Positions 51,477 through 61,171 are shown, numbered from the stretch's first letter. The stretch is 64,000 nt of DNA from Croceimicrobium sp965656185 (GCA_965656185.1 CBFHJH010000001.1:124001-188000), one strand, 5' to 3'. A program made the numbers and translations. The notes: generated by a model from the sequence alone, not told the origin.

Positions 51477-54044
51477 CTATTCTTCCGATTCAGAAGGTTC
51501 GGTCTTTTTATCTACTGATACCACGATCTCCTCATGTTTCTCCTTGTTCTTTTTGAGGGCGATCATAATAGTATCTCCCTCTTCTATTTCCGAGTTGATG
51601 ATCTGCTCAGCCAGTGGATCTTCAACATATTTCTGAATTGCACGAGCTAGTGGACGGGCACCGTATTTTTCATCAAAACCCTTGTCGGCAATAAAGAGCT
51701 TAGCTTTTTCGGTCATATTAACCTCATAGCCCAGTTCATTGATGCGACCGTAAAGTTTACGTAATTCGATGTCAATGATCTTCACGATATTCTCCTTGCT
51801 CAAGGTGTTGAACAATACTACATCGTCGATACGATTCAAAAATTCGGGGGCGAAGGCTCTTTTAAGGGCAGTTTCAATAACACCCTTCTCTAGGTCGCCC
51901 TTGCCTTGTTGACGAGCACCGGTTCCAAATCCAACCCCCGTACCAAAGTCCTTTAAACGGCTGGTACCAATGTTAGAGGTCATGATAATTATGGTGTTCT
52001 TAAAGTCCACTTTTCGGCCTAAGCTATCGGTCATATGACCATCATCTAATGCTTGCAGCAATAGGTTAAATACGTCGGGGTGTGCTTTCTCGATCTCATC
52101 TAAAAGCACTACTGAATAAGGTTTGCGTCTGACTTTTTCGGTGAGTTGACCGCCTTCTTCATAACCAACATATCCAGGAGGAGCACCAACTAAGCGAGAA
52201 ACAGCAAATTTTTCCATGTACTCACTCATGTCGATTCGCACCAAATTATCCTCACTATCGAATAAGGACTTGGCCAATTCTTTAGCTAATTGCGTTTTAC
52301 CAACTCCGGTGGGGCCGAGGAAGATGAAAGAACCAATCGGTTTTTTCGGATCTTTTAAACCGGCCCGATTCCGCTGGATCGCTTTCACGATCTTATCCAC
52401 CGCTTCATCTTGACCAATGATTTCCTTTTTCATGTCTGAGCCCATGCCAGAGAGGCGCTTACTTTCCTGCTGCGCAACTCGCTGCACAGGGATACCGGTC
52501 ATCATGGCAACCACTTCAGCGACATTCTCTTCACTAACGGTTTCCCGATTCTTTTTAACCTCTTCTTCCCATCGCGCTTGCGCCTCTTGTAATTGATTCT
52601 CTAAGTTCTTTTCATCATCGCGCAGGCGAGCGGCTTCTTCGTACTTCTGCTTTTTAACGACTTGAATCTTCAGATCACGAATTTCCTCGAGCTTTTTTTC
52701 CAGTTCCATAATATCCTTGGGAACCCGAATACTGGTAATATGTACGCGAGAGCCAGCCTCATCTAAAGCATCAATGGCCTTGTCTGGCAAATGTCGGTCG
52801 GTGACATAACGCGCCGTTAATTGCACACAAGCTTTCAATGCTTCATCGGTATAATTCACATTGTGATGATCCTCGTAGCGATCCTTAATATTATTTAAGA
52901 TCTGTAAGGTCTCTTCCAAATTGGTTGGATCAACCATAACTTTTTGGAAACGACGCTCTAAAGCCCCATCCTTTTCAATATGCTGACGGTATTCGTCGAG
53001 GGTAGTGGCACCAATACATTGGATCTCTCCTCGAGCTAAGGCCGGTTTGAACATATTGCTGGCATCGAGGGAACCGGTAGCTCCGCCTGCACCAACGATG
53101 GTATGCAGCTCGTCGATAAACAAGATGATATCATCATTCTTTTCCAGCTCATTCATTAAGGCCTTCATGCGTTCTTCGAACTGGCCGCGGTATTTAGTAC
53201 CCGCTACCAAAGAAGCTAGATCTAATGACACTACGCGCTTATCAAAAAGAACTCGTGACACCTTACGCCTTACGATTCGTAGTGCTAGGCCTTCGGCGAT
53301 GGCCGATTTACCAACCCCCGGATCACCAATAAGCAAAGGATTATTCTTCTTTCTTCGTGATAGGATCTGCGAAACCCTTTCGATTTCTTTTTCCCGACCT
53401 ACTACTGGATCTAATTTATTTTCCTCCGCCATCTTGGTAAGGTCTCTTCCAAAATTATCCAATACCGGAGTTTTGGTCTTACCTTCGGATTTAGCCTTTG
53501 AGCCTCCGCCACCAAAACTGCGACCTTCGCTGCCACTGCCGGCAAACTCATCGTCTTCATCGCGGTAGGGGGTTTCACTGCGTGGATTATCTTTAGACCA
53601 TTCGCTATCGAACATGGATTGGTATTCTAATTTAACCGAATCATAATCGATGTCATATTTTCTCAAAATGCGTGACACTGGGTCATCATCATTGCGGAGA
53701 ATGCACAATAATAAGTGGGAAGTGCGAATGGTATTAGAACCAAATAACTTGGCTTCTAAAAATGTGGTTTTCAGTGCTTTCTCCGCTTGCCTGGTCAAGG
53801 GTAGGTGTTTCTTCGCATTGATTTGCCCCGAAACATTAGGTGCACTGATCGCTTCGATCTGACGCCTAAATGCGCCCACGTCAACCCCTAGGTCTTCGAG
53901 TATTTTTATTGCACTGCCTTCTCCTTCACGAATTAGTCCCAGCATTAGGTGCTCGGTCCCAATGTAGTCGTGTCCCAGGCGCAGCGCTTCCTCTTTACTG
54001 TAACTGATCACGTCTTTTACACGTGGTGAAAAATTCTCATCCAT
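51477..54044 (-). CDS. clpC: ATP-dependent Clp protease ATP-binding subunit ClpC
   Basis: Hsp100 AAA+ unfoldase of 855 residues from ATG 54044; upstream in-frame codons carry no conserved sequence, and MDENFSPRVKDVISYSKEEA is the usual ClpC start. Domains: double Clp N repeat (about 1-145), a Gly/Ser-rich linker, AAA-1 with Walker A LIGDPGVGKSAIAEG, UVR/middle domain (about 415-450), and AAA-2 with FLGPTGVGKTQLAKEL and VGAPPGYVGYEEGG. The C-terminal VGFGTG loop for ClpP docking is present. The ClpP protease is not encoded here. It ends just after the terminator shared with the upstream-strand gene. Confidence 0.95.
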   Translation of the reverse strand: MDENFSPRVKDVISYSKEEALRLGHDYIGTEHLMLGLIREGEGSAIKILEDLGVDVGAFRRQIEAISAPNVSGQINAKKHLPLTRQAEKALKTTFLEAKLFGSNTIRTSHLLLCILRNDDDPVSRILRKYDIDYDSVKLEYQSMFDSEWSKDNPRSETPYRDEDDEFAGSGSEGRSFGGGGSKAKSEGKTKTPVLDNFGRDLTKMAEENKLDPVVGREKEIERVSQILSRRKKNNPLLIGDPGVGKSAIAEGLALRIVRRKVSRVLFDKRVVSLDLASLVAGTKYRGQFEERMKALMNELEKNDDIILFIDELHTIVGAGGATGSLDASNMFKPALARGEIQCIGATTLDEYRQHIEKDGALERRFQKVMVDPTNLEETLQILNNIKDRYEDHHNVNYTDEALKACVQLTARYVTDRHLPDKAIDALDEAGSRVHITSIRVPKDIMELEKKLEEIRDLKIQVVKKQKYEEAARLRDDEKNLENQLQEAQARWEEEVKKNRETVSEENVAEVVAMMTGIPVQRVAQQESKRLSGMGSDMKKEIIGQDEAVDKIVKAIQRNRAGLKDPKKPIGSFIFLGPTGVGKTQLAKELAKSLFDSEDNLVRIDMSEYMEKFAVSRLVGAPPGYVGYEEGGQLTEKVRRKPYSVVLLDEIEKAHPDVFNLLLQALDDGHMTDSLGRKVDFKNTIIIMTSNIGTSRLKDFGTGVGFGTGARQQGKGDLEKGVIETALKRAFAPEFLNRIDDVVLFNTLSKENIVKIIDIELRKLYGRINELGYEVNMTEKAKLFIADKGFDEKYGARPLARAIQKYVEDPLAEQIINSEIEEGDTIMIALKKNKEKHEEIVVSVDKKTEPSESEE

Positions 54045-54111
54045 ATCTTCTGTCCTCGGAAATTCTTTGTGATTGAAGGTGCTAAATCTATGCCAAAGCA
54101 CCCCTTTCTAC

Positions 54112-54119
54112 CAAAGGTA
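54112..54119 (-). promoter_or_regulatory. -7 box candidate for clpC
   Basis: TACCTTTG on the minus strand (54119-54112) matches TAnnTTTG, about 67 nt before the ATG at 54044. No exact -33 TTG. Confidence 0.4.
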
Positions 54120-54229
54120 GTTTTTATATAACATACCGACCGTCGAAGGGTTTAGTTTTATCAACATAAAATGCATGAAATTGTGAGTAAAATTAGGCGC
54201 TCACGGCCGAAACTGCCCTTTGGAGAAGT

Positions 54230-54237
54230 TATATTTG
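54230..54237 (+). promoter_or_regulatory. -7 box candidate for gyrA
   Basis: TATATTTG matches TAnnTTTG, 33 nt before the ATG at 54271. No -33 TTG at standard spacing. Confidence 0.4.
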
Positions 54238-54270
54238 GCTTTTACATAATTACACTAAACTACTGACAGT

Positions 54271-56823
54271 ATGGCTGCAGGTGAACGTATAATACCTATT
54301 AACATCGAGGAGGAAATGAAGTCCTCCTACATCGATTATTCGATGTCGGTTATCGTTTCGCGCGCCCTGCCAGACGTGCGTGACGGGCTTAAGCCGGTAC
54401 ACCGCCGCGTTTTGTACGGGATGTATGAGTTGGGGGTGCTCTCCAACCGATCTTATAAAAAATCCGCTCGTATCGTGGGTGAGGTGCTGGGTAAATTCCA
54501 CCCGCACGGAGACTCATCGGTTTACGATACTATGGTACGTATGGCGCAACCTTGGAGTTTGCGGTATATGTTGGTCGATGGCCAGGGTAACTTTGGCTCG
54601 ATCGATGGTGACCCTCCCGCAGCAATGCGTTATACGGAGGCTCGCTTACGCAAGATTTCCGAAGAGATGTTGGCCGATATCGATAAGGAAACGGTCGACA
54701 CTCAGCTGAATTTTGATGACACCATTAATGAGCCGGTAGTTTTACCGACTCGTATTCCAAACCTTTTGGTGAATGGTGCATCAGGTATTGCGGTAGGAAT
54801 GGCTACTAATATGCCGCCTCACAACCTTACCGAAGCGATCAATGCCATAAACGCTTATATCGATAACAAAGAGATTACCGTTGAGGAGATGATGCAGCAT
54901 ATCACGGCTCCTGACTTTCCTACTGGCGGTATTATCTACGGTTATGATGGCGTAAAAGAAGCCTTTGAAACGGGCCGTGGCCGAATTGTCTTGCGCGGTA
55001 AAGCGGAAATCCAAGAAGTGAAAGGTCGTGAAGCGATCGTAGTAACGGAGATTCCTTACATGGTCAATAAAGCGGAAATGATCAAGAAAACCGCTGACCT
55101 TGTAAACGACAAGAAGATAGAGGGCATTTCCGATATCAAAGATGAATCGGATCGTAAAGGACTGCGCGTTGTATATTATTTGAAGCGAGATGCAGTGCCC
55201 AATGTGGTGCTAAACATGCTCTACAAATACACCCAATTGCAATCTAGTTTCTCAGTAAACAATATTGCCTTGGTAAATGGTCGTCCGGAGCAATTGAACG
55301 TGAAGGACATGGTGCACCACTTTGTGGATCACCGTATAGACGTTGTTATTCGTCGTACGCAATATGAGTTACGTAAGGCTGAAGAGCGAGCGCATATCTT
55401 AGAAGGTCTGATCATTGCGTCGGATAATATCGATGAAGTGATCGAGATCATCCGTGGTTCCTCTAGTCCCGATGAGGCACGTGATCGTTTAGAAAAGCGC
55501 TTCGAGCTAAGTGAGATCCAGGCGAGAGCCATCGTAGATATGCGTCTGCGTCAACTTACCGGACTTGAACAGGATAAACTCCGTTCGGAGTACGATGAGC
55601 TTTTGAAAACGATCGATTACTTAAAGCGAATCCTCAACGAGGAAGACCTTAGAATGCAGATCATCAAAGAAGAGCTCGAAGAAATCAAAGAAAAGTACGG
55701 CGATGAGCGTCGTACGGATATCGACTATACCGGTGGAAGTCTTAGTATCGAGGATATGATTCCGGATGAAGAAGTGGTAATTACCATTTCTCATGCGGGA
55801 TACATCAAACGTACCCCTCTGGCCGAATATCGTAAACAGGGTCGAGGTGGAGTAGGACAAAAAGGGGTGAATACCCGAGACGCTGACTTTATCGAACATA
55901 TTTTTGTCGCAACGAACCACAATTACTTACTATTCTTTACCGAGTGGGGAAGGTGTTTTTGGTTGCGAGTGTTTGAGGTACCGGAAGGTTCCAAAGCCAG
56001 CAAGGGTCGTGCGATCCAAAACTTGATCAATATCCCTCAAGATGACAATCTGCGGGCCTTTATTAATACCAAAGACCTGCGCGATGAAGATTATGTGAAT
56101 AATAATTTCATCGTAATGGTGACCCAAAAAGGGGTGATCAAAAAGACCAGCTTGGAGGCGTACTCTCGTCCCCGTTCTAACGGTATCAACGCTATTACTA
56201 TTCGTGAGGGAGATACTTTATTGGAGGCGAAACTTACTACCGGAAACGATGATATCCTTATGGCGGTGAAGAGCGGTAAGGCGATTCGTTTCAACGAAAG
56301 TAATGTACGCGCCATGGGTAGAAACGCCAGTGGTGTGCGCGGTGTGACACTTGCAAATGAAGAGGATGAAGTAGTAGGAATGGTAACCATTCCGCCAGAG
56401 TTCGCCGAGGAAACCTCTATTTTAGTGGTATCTGAGAACGGTTATGGCAAGCGTTCATCCTTAGATGATTACCGCATTACAAACCGAGGAGGTAAAGGAG
56501 TTAAGACCATTACTGTAAGTGACAAAACCGGTAGCTTGGTTGCCATTAAGGCGGTAAGCGACGAAGACGACCTTATGGTGATCAATAAAAGTGGCATTAT
56601 GATCAGGATCGGAGTTTCGGATCTACGGGTTATGGGTCGCGCTACTCAAGGAGTTCGCCTGATCAACCTCAAGAAGAAAGATACCATTGCTTCTGTGGCT
56701 AAAGTTCCCGCTTCCGATGAGGAAGACGAGATGGTTGAAGGAGAGGAGGGCGCTGAGGGCAGCAATGCTAAGCCAGAGGCTTCCGCCGAAGGTCAAGCAC
56801 CCGAAGCTCCTAGCGAAGAATAA
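54271..56823 (+). CDS. gyrA: DNA gyrase subunit A
   Basis: Type II topoisomerase subunit of 850 residues that cleaves and passes DNA to introduce negative supercoils with GyrB. The active-site tyrosine is Y121 in AMRYTEARL, and the quinolone-determining region reads KFHPHGDSSVYDTMVRMAQ with Ser82 and Asp86 (equivalent to E. coli Ser83 and Asp87), both wild-type. The C-terminal beta-pinwheel has GyrA-box-like QGRGGVGQKG. An acidic Glu/Ala/Pro tail (about 825-850) is unusual but seen in some Bacteroidota. Transcription is opposite to clpC. Confidence 0.96.
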   Translation: MAAGERIIPINIEEEMKSSYIDYSMSVIVSRALPDVRDGLKPVHRRVLYGMYELGVLSNRSYKKSARIVGEVLGKFHPHGDSSVYDTMVRMAQPWSLRYMLVDGQGNFGSIDGDPPAAMRYTEARLRKISEEMLADIDKETVDTQLNFDDTINEPVVLPTRIPNLLVNGASGIAVGMATNMPPHNLTEAINAINAYIDNKEITVEEMMQHITAPDFPTGGIIYGYDGVKEAFETGRGRIVLRGKAEIQEVKGREAIVVTEIPYMVNKAEMIKKTADLVNDKKIEGISDIKDESDRKGLRVVYYLKRDAVPNVVLNMLYKYTQLQSSFSVNNIALVNGRPEQLNVKDMVHHFVDHRIDVVIRRTQYELRKAEERAHILEGLIIASDNIDEVIEIIRGSSSPDEARDRLEKRFELSEIQARAIVDMRLRQLTGLEQDKLRSEYDELLKTIDYLKRILNEEDLRMQIIKEELEEIKEKYGDERRTDIDYTGGSLSIEDMIPDEEVVITISHAGYIKRTPLAEYRKQGRGGVGQKGVNTRDADFIEHIFVATNHNYLLFFTEWGRCFWLRVFEVPEGSKASKGRAIQNLINIPQDDNLRAFINTKDLRDEDYVNNNFIVMVTQKGVIKKTSLEAYSRPRSNGINAITIREGDTLLEAKLTTGNDDILMAVKSGKAIRFNESNVRAMGRNASGVRGVTLANEEDEVVGMVTIPPEFAEETSILVVSENGYGKRSSLDDYRITNRGGKGVKTITVSDKTGSLVAIKAVSDEDDLMVINKSGIMIRIGVSDLRVMGRATQGVRLINLKKKDTIASVAKVPASDEEDEMVEGEEGAEGSNAKPEASAEGQAPEAPSEE

Positions 56824-56846
56824 ATGGTTAAAGTCATGTACTAATC

Positions 56847-56873
56847 AAAGCCTCCCAATTGGGAGGCTTTTTC
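56847..56873 (+). terminator. Intrinsic terminator after gyrA
   Basis: Perfect 24-bp palindrome at 56847-56870, AAAGCCTCCCAA plus its exact complement, followed by a T-run to 56872. Confidence 0.92.
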
Positions 56874-56880
56874 TATTTTT
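56873..56880 (+). promoter_or_regulatory. -7 box candidate for the 56886 gene, abutting the gyrA terminator
   Basis: TATTTTTG matches TAnnTTTG and ends 5 nt before the likely GTG start at 56886. The -33 region would fall inside the gyrA terminator stem and shows no TTG. Confidence 0.4.
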
Positions 56881-56885
56881 GCCTG

Positions 56886-59309
56886 GTGTTTACCAGACTC
56901 TGCCTTGTCTGGATCTTACTTGGCTTAAGTGTTGAAATCCAGGCACAAACCAATATCGGAGGGACCATTAATTCCTACGATACCCTTGTTAGTCCTCCTA
57001 TATCTAATATTTGTGGAGACACGGTTTCTGTTGCCCAGCTAAGTACCTATGCTAGTGGGGATTTACTTTGTTTTTACCTTCCGGTGGATGCGAGTTTTGA
57101 TACGAGTTTTAGTGCGAGCTTTGGCGATAGCCTTAGTTTAAATAATGCCGGCCGCCTTGCAGTGGCTTATGTTAATGCGGTCTTAGGCTCATCATTAATC
57201 CTCGATCGCAAATTACCTTATGCTTTTCCCGCTGGAACCATGGTTATTAAGGTTCCAGAATATGGCTACGCCAACGTAAGTAATACGATTAGTGCACCAG
57301 TTTTTCAAAACGGCATGGGCGGGGTAGTAGCTATGAAAGCTCGCCGTTTGCGCCTTTCGGCGGATATCGATCTTAGTGAAAAAGGATTTGCCGGCGGTTT
57401 TAGTAGTCGTTACATGGGTGTCGGTTGCGGCACCATGGGCTATCGGTATCCGGCCAATAACAATGGCGGTGCCCCCAAAGGCGCTGGTATTGCCTTTGTT
57501 CCAAGTAATATGGCAAATGGCCGAGGTAAGGCGCTAAACGGCGGTGGCGGAGGTAATAACCATAACGCCGGCGGTGGCGGTGGGTCCAATTTTGGGAAAG
57601 GTGGAAAGGGTGGAAACGAATGGAGTGGATGCTCACCCATAGCAGCGAATGGAGGAATCGGTGGACAAGCATTGGGAGCCTTAAACGACCGCTATTTCCT
57701 TGGTGGCGGAGGTGGCTCTGGACATAATAATGTCGTGGGCTTAAGCTCTGAGGGTGGCCGTGGAGGTGGTTTGCTAATTATATTCTGTGATAGTCTCGAG
57801 AACAACGGCGGAAGGCTTATTACTAACGGTGGTGATGGCAAAACGATGACCGGTTCTGGAGCCGAAGGCGCTGGTGGAGGTGGAGCGGCTGGCACAATGC
57901 TACTGGCCTTTCAAAAAATAATTGGCGCTATAAACGTTGAAGCACTTGGTGGAGATGGTGGTGGCGTGCCAGGCGGATCAGCCGGACCAGGCGGTGGCGG
58001 TAGTGGCGGGCTAATCCTTGCTCCCGACCCAAATGTGGCGAATTACACTAATGGAAGCTTGCAGACTAGCCTAAGTGGAGGCCCGGGCGGTACGGTATCT
58101 TCTGGTAGTGCTTATGGCTCTACCAGCGGCGATCCCGGAGCGATTCTGCAAAATTTGGGAATCATGTACCCTCAAACTCAGTTTGGATTATTGATGGCCC
58201 CAGGGCATTTAGGCAGGGATACCAGTATTTGTCCGGGTGATAGTATCATTTTGAGGGCACCTGGAAATCTGTATGCCTGGTGGAGTGATGGTACAAATGC
58301 TGATAGTCTAATTGTTAAAAGTCCTGGTGTTTATTGGTTGGAAGTAGGGGTTGCAACGTGTAGAGCTAGAGATAGTATTGAAATAAGCTTTAAGTCTGTA
58401 CCTGCTTTAGATCTAGGTCCCGATCAAAGCATTTGCCGGAATGACAGCGTTCTATTGCAAAGTCCTTATGGTAATGGAAACTTATGGAGCACTGGTGATA
58501 CTAGCCTCAGCATCTATGCAAATTCTCCTGGTTGGTATTGGTTAGACTTCGATAATGACACCACCTGTTCGGTACGTGATAGTATTTTTATTGCCCTGGA
58601 TAGCTCTGCCCAAGCTCGGGTAATTGATACCAGCATCTGCCAAGGAGATAGTTTCCAGGTAAGCTACCCCAGCAGTGCATCCCTTACCTGGGATGATGGC
58701 AGCTCAAGCATAAGCCGTTATTTTTCCAGTGCTGGTATTTACTGGGTTAAGGTCCAGATACCTGGAAGTTGCGAGCGCGTCGATAGCCTTTATTTAACGG
58801 TAGACCCTAATGTATCCGACACTAGCCTCATTTCATTTGAGGATACCACCATTTGTCGCACCCAAAACCTGGAACTCGATTTAAGCTTTTGGAAAGGAAA
58901 TATCCGGTGGTTTGATAATGGGACTCAAAAAATACGCTCCTTTGCTCAAAGTGGCTTGTATGATATTTCATTTGAGGAAAACTGCATTAGCGGGCAGGAT
59001 ACTTTTCGATTGAGAGTGGTTGACTGTGACACTTGTGAGCTCTATTTACCGAATGCTTTTAGTCCCAATAGCGATCAGCTGAATAATTATTTCGGCCCAG
59101 TAAGTCCTTGCGAACCAGTTAGCTATAAATTGATCTTATTAGACCGCTGGGGCGAGAAAGTATTTGAATCAGATCGAATCGATTTTAAATGGGACGGTCA
59201 TTTCAAGGGCCTGCCCGCTATGCAAGGGATTTATGTCTATGATCTGATCTATCGTTTACCTAATCAGCAAGAAGTACGCCGGCAAGGTTTCTTTCATCTA
59301 CGGCATTGA
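56886..59309 (+). CDS. Glycine-rich secreted protein with T9SS type-B C-terminal domain
   Basis: Secreted protein of 807 residues from GTG 56886 (a signal peptide LCLVWILLGLSVEIQAQ fits this start). The N-terminal part (about 20-180) is followed by a very Gly-rich stretch (about 190-385) with runs such as GGGGGNNHNAGGGGGSN, then two or three short repeat domains with DTSICPGDSIILRAPG, DQSICRNDSVLLQSP and DTSICQGDSFQVSYP (C-containing beta-repeats), and finally the type-B sorting domain (NAFSPNSDQLNNYFGP .. LLDRWGEKVFES). It is probably a surface adhesin or matrix component. Ends 31 nt before the convergent hydrolase. Confidence 0.88.
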   Translation: MFTRLCLVWILLGLSVEIQAQTNIGGTINSYDTLVSPPISNICGDTVSVAQLSTYASGDLLCFYLPVDASFDTSFSASFGDSLSLNNAGRLAVAYVNAVLGSSLILDRKLPYAFPAGTMVIKVPEYGYANVSNTISAPVFQNGMGGVVAMKARRLRLSADIDLSEKGFAGGFSSRYMGVGCGTMGYRYPANNNGGAPKGAGIAFVPSNMANGRGKALNGGGGGNNHNAGGGGGSNFGKGGKGGNEWSGCSPIAANGGIGGQALGALNDRYFLGGGGGSGHNNVVGLSSEGGRGGGLLIIFCDSLENNGGRLITNGGDGKTMTGSGAEGAGGGGAAGTMLLAFQKIIGAINVEALGGDGGGVPGGSAGPGGGGSGGLILAPDPNVANYTNGSLQTSLSGGPGGTVSSGSAYGSTSGDPGAILQNLGIMYPQTQFGLLMAPGHLGRDTSICPGDSIILRAPGNLYAWWSDGTNADSLIVKSPGVYWLEVGVATCRARDSIEISFKSVPALDLGPDQSICRNDSVLLQSPYGNGNLWSTGDTSLSIYANSPGWYWLDFDNDTTCSVRDSIFIALDSSAQARVIDTSICQGDSFQVSYPSSASLTWDDGSSSISRYFSSAGIYWVKVQIPGSCERVDSLYLTVDPNVSDTSLISFEDTTICRTQNLELDLSFWKGNIRWFDNGTQKIRSFAQSGLYDISFEENCISGQDTFRLRVVDCDTCELYLPNAFSPNSDQLNNYFGPVSPCEPVSYKLILLDRWGEKVFESDRIDFKWDGHFKGLPAMQGIYVYDLIYRLPNQQEVRRQGFFHLRH

Positions 59310-59340
59310 TTTGTAGATGCGGTATTACATACTTGCGGCA

Positions 59341-60123
59341 TTAGCTTAAATAACCGATTACACGCTTGTTGAAGTCCAGAGGCTTTTCCACGTTCACCAC
59401 GTGACCACAAGTTGGAATAACTTGGAGTTGAACTTTGGGATTTGCCAGGTTTTCAACCAGTTTCTGAATAGTGGGTAAAAACATATGATCTTCATCGCCC
59501 ATTAAGTAGAGGGTCGAATGGTCGGTATGCTTGGCGCGATGACCTTTTAATAAAGGATTGATCTCGGCGGCCATCCTAAACCAACGGATAAACTCCTTTT
59601 GGTAGAGTTTCTTCGCTTCACGCACGAAAAGGAGGCGCGATTCTTTATGCTTTTTGCGAGGCATAATGATCCAAGCAAATAACTTATAGAGTAGGATATA
59701 GGGAATTACTGACTTAAAGATAATACCAATACGCATTAGTATCTGAGAACGAAAATTCAACTTCAAGATAGCGCCGCCCATTACCATTTTCGCTACGCGT
59801 TTGGGATGCTTCTCGGCAATTTCTCGAATTACAATGGTGCCTAAAGAAATGCCTACGAAATGACTTTTATGCACCCCTAGGTGATCTAAAACTTCTACCA
59901 CTTCATTGCTTACTGATTCGAAGGTGTACGTAGGAAAATGGTTTTGTTTCAGATGACTTTTAGAATTTCCATGGCCGCGCAGGTCTACCAAGAGGACATT
60001 AAAGTGCTGCTTGAAATCCTTGAGTTGTTTATACCAAATACTCGAACTCCCTCCCGCACCGTGGATAAAAGACACCCAAGGCCTTCCTTCTTCTTTGTGT
60101 TCGTAAATTTTGTAATGCAACAT
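59341..60123 (-). CDS. Alpha/beta hydrolase
   Basis: Protein of 260 residues of the alpha/beta-hydrolase fold. The oxyanion motif is FIHGAGGSSSIW; the nucleophile is Ser in FVGISLGT (GxSxG); an acidic residue lies in LMGDEDHMF, and the catalytic His is in CGHVVNVEKP. VDLRGHGNS matches the usual strand 4 loop. Substrate unknown. ATG at 60123. It is a separate gene from the sulfotransferase (38-nt gap), though co-transcription is possible. Confidence 0.9.
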   Translation of the reverse strand: MLHYKIYEHKEEGRPWVSFIHGAGGSSSIWYKQLKDFKQHFNVLLVDLRGHGNSKSHLKQNHFPTYTFESVSNEVVEVLDHLGVHKSHFVGISLGTIVIREIAEKHPKRVAKMVMGGAILKLNFRSQILMRIGIIFKSVIPYILLYKLFAWIIMPRKKHKESRLLFVREAKKLYQKEFIRWFRMAAEINPLLKGHRAKHTDHSTLYLMGDEDHMFLPTIQKLVENLANPKVQLQVIPTCGHVVNVEKPLDFNKRVIGYLS

Positions 60124-60160
60124 ATTAGGAAAACAAGATAGCTAAATAATGGTTTTCGAA

Positions 60161-61075
60161 TTACTTCTTAAAACGCCAATTACTAAGATCTAATCCACAG
60201 TATTCGGCAAGCTCCGTATTCCAGCTTTTAAAATATTGGTCTATATCTAGAAGTAGCTTTCGCTCCTCATCAGTGATCTTAGGCTTTCTTAAAGTGTTTA
60301 GTTTATGTAATCGACGGGTATATTTATTCAGGCCTGATTCCGCTTTTTCTACTTTATTCAGCAAATGAAAAAGCTTTTTACTTCGATTGTATTTGGAGGA
60401 ATTACTTCGTTTTAGTTTGAATTCGTTCCAAAAACTAGCATCTATTCCTAATTGATTCGATAGTCCCTTAAGGACCTCTCTGGGATGATTTTTAAGCTTG
60501 TCGAAATTGATAATAATGATGCTGCCCTCAGACATCGCTTGATACCAAGGTTTAAGGTATTGTAGGTATTTATTGCTTTCGATGGGATTTAAGAGCCGAT
60601 GCCCCTCCACTTCGATGTAAGTTTCGGAACATGCCATTCCAAGGTCGATAAAGTCTTTCAGCTTGGTGTTTTTTGAAAATTTCCCCAGGGTATAAACATT
60701 GTAATTGTATTGTGACAGCACCCTATCGGCAGGATTACGCAGACTAAATGCAACTTTGGCTTGGGGGTTATTTTCTCTGAAATAGTCTAGTGCGGTTTCT
60801 TGATAAAGATAATTTGGAGTGGATTCGAAAACTACTTTATGCTGTTCTTTAGCCGCCTCAAAGTAACGGGAATACGCTTGCTTACCTAAAGATTGTATGT
60901 TTTCTTTAGCCTTAAACATATGGCTTTCAGCATCTTCTAAGAAGTAAGTTTCTTTAGCTGGTGTACCGAAAACCTCGGGGTGCTGAGCCAACCAATTGTG
61001 TAGAGAGGTTGTACCTGCCTTGGGCGCACCGCCAATAATGAAATTTGGTATTTTTTGAGTCGACTGTGGTTCCAT
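60161..61075 (-). CDS. Sulfotransferase-domain protein
   Basis: Protein of 304 residues. The PAPS 5'-phosphosulfate loop is FIIGGAPKAGTTSLHNWL, and the 3'-phosphate-binding motif is in VAFSLRNPADRVLSQYN (Arg, Ser). Such enzymes transfer sulfate from PAPS to a hydroxyl or amine of sugars or small molecules, so the organism probably makes a sulfated compound. Acceptor unknown. There is no membrane helix, unlike Golgi-type homologues. ATG at 61075. Confidence 0.88.
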   Translation of the reverse strand: MEPQSTQKIPNFIIGGAPKAGTTSLHNWLAQHPEVFGTPAKETYFLEDAESHMFKAKENIQSLGKQAYSRYFEAAKEQHKVVFESTPNYLYQETALDYFRENNPQAKVAFSLRNPADRVLSQYNYNVYTLGKFSKNTKLKDFIDLGMACSETYIEVEGHRLLNPIESNKYLQYLKPWYQAMSEGSIIIINFDKLKNHPREVLKGLSNQLGIDASFWNEFKLKRSNSSKYNRSKKLFHLLNKVEKAESGLNKYTRRLHKLNTLRKPKITDEERKLLLDIDQYFKSWNTELAEYCGLDLSNWRFKK

Positions 61076-61141
61076 AAAAACAGCGCCAAATATATTGCTT
61101 TCCCTTGCTTTAGATGCCTTTTAATTAAAAGATGAGAAGGG

Positions 61142-61171
61142 TTTGGAATCTCTTTTCATGTTTTATTTTTG
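61142..61171 (+). promoter_or_regulatory. Bacteroidota sigma-70 promoter for yebC
   Basis: TTTG (61142-61145), 18-nt spacer, TATTTTTG (61164-61171). Close match to the consensus. It rules out the ATG at 61132 as start and supports the ATG at 61189. Confidence 0.75.

Noticed and set aside
53005..53568. 187-residue open frame on the plus strand
   Set aside because: Antisense to the AAA-1 region of clpC; Ser/Arg/Pro-rich shadow with no family features.
54045..54101. 19-residue N-terminal extension of ClpC
   Set aside because: No conserved residues; MDENFSPRV at 54044 is the usual ClpC start, and a -7 box candidate lies just upstream.
57540..57760. Possible short tandem repeat or CRISPR-like array
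   Set aside because: The repetition is a degenerate coding pattern for Gly-rich protein; units vary in length and there are no constant repeats with unique spacers.
57400..57895. Pro/His-rich minus-strand frames opposite the glycine-rich gene
   Set aside because: They are the complement of Gly codon runs (GGN read as NCC, Pro), not genes.
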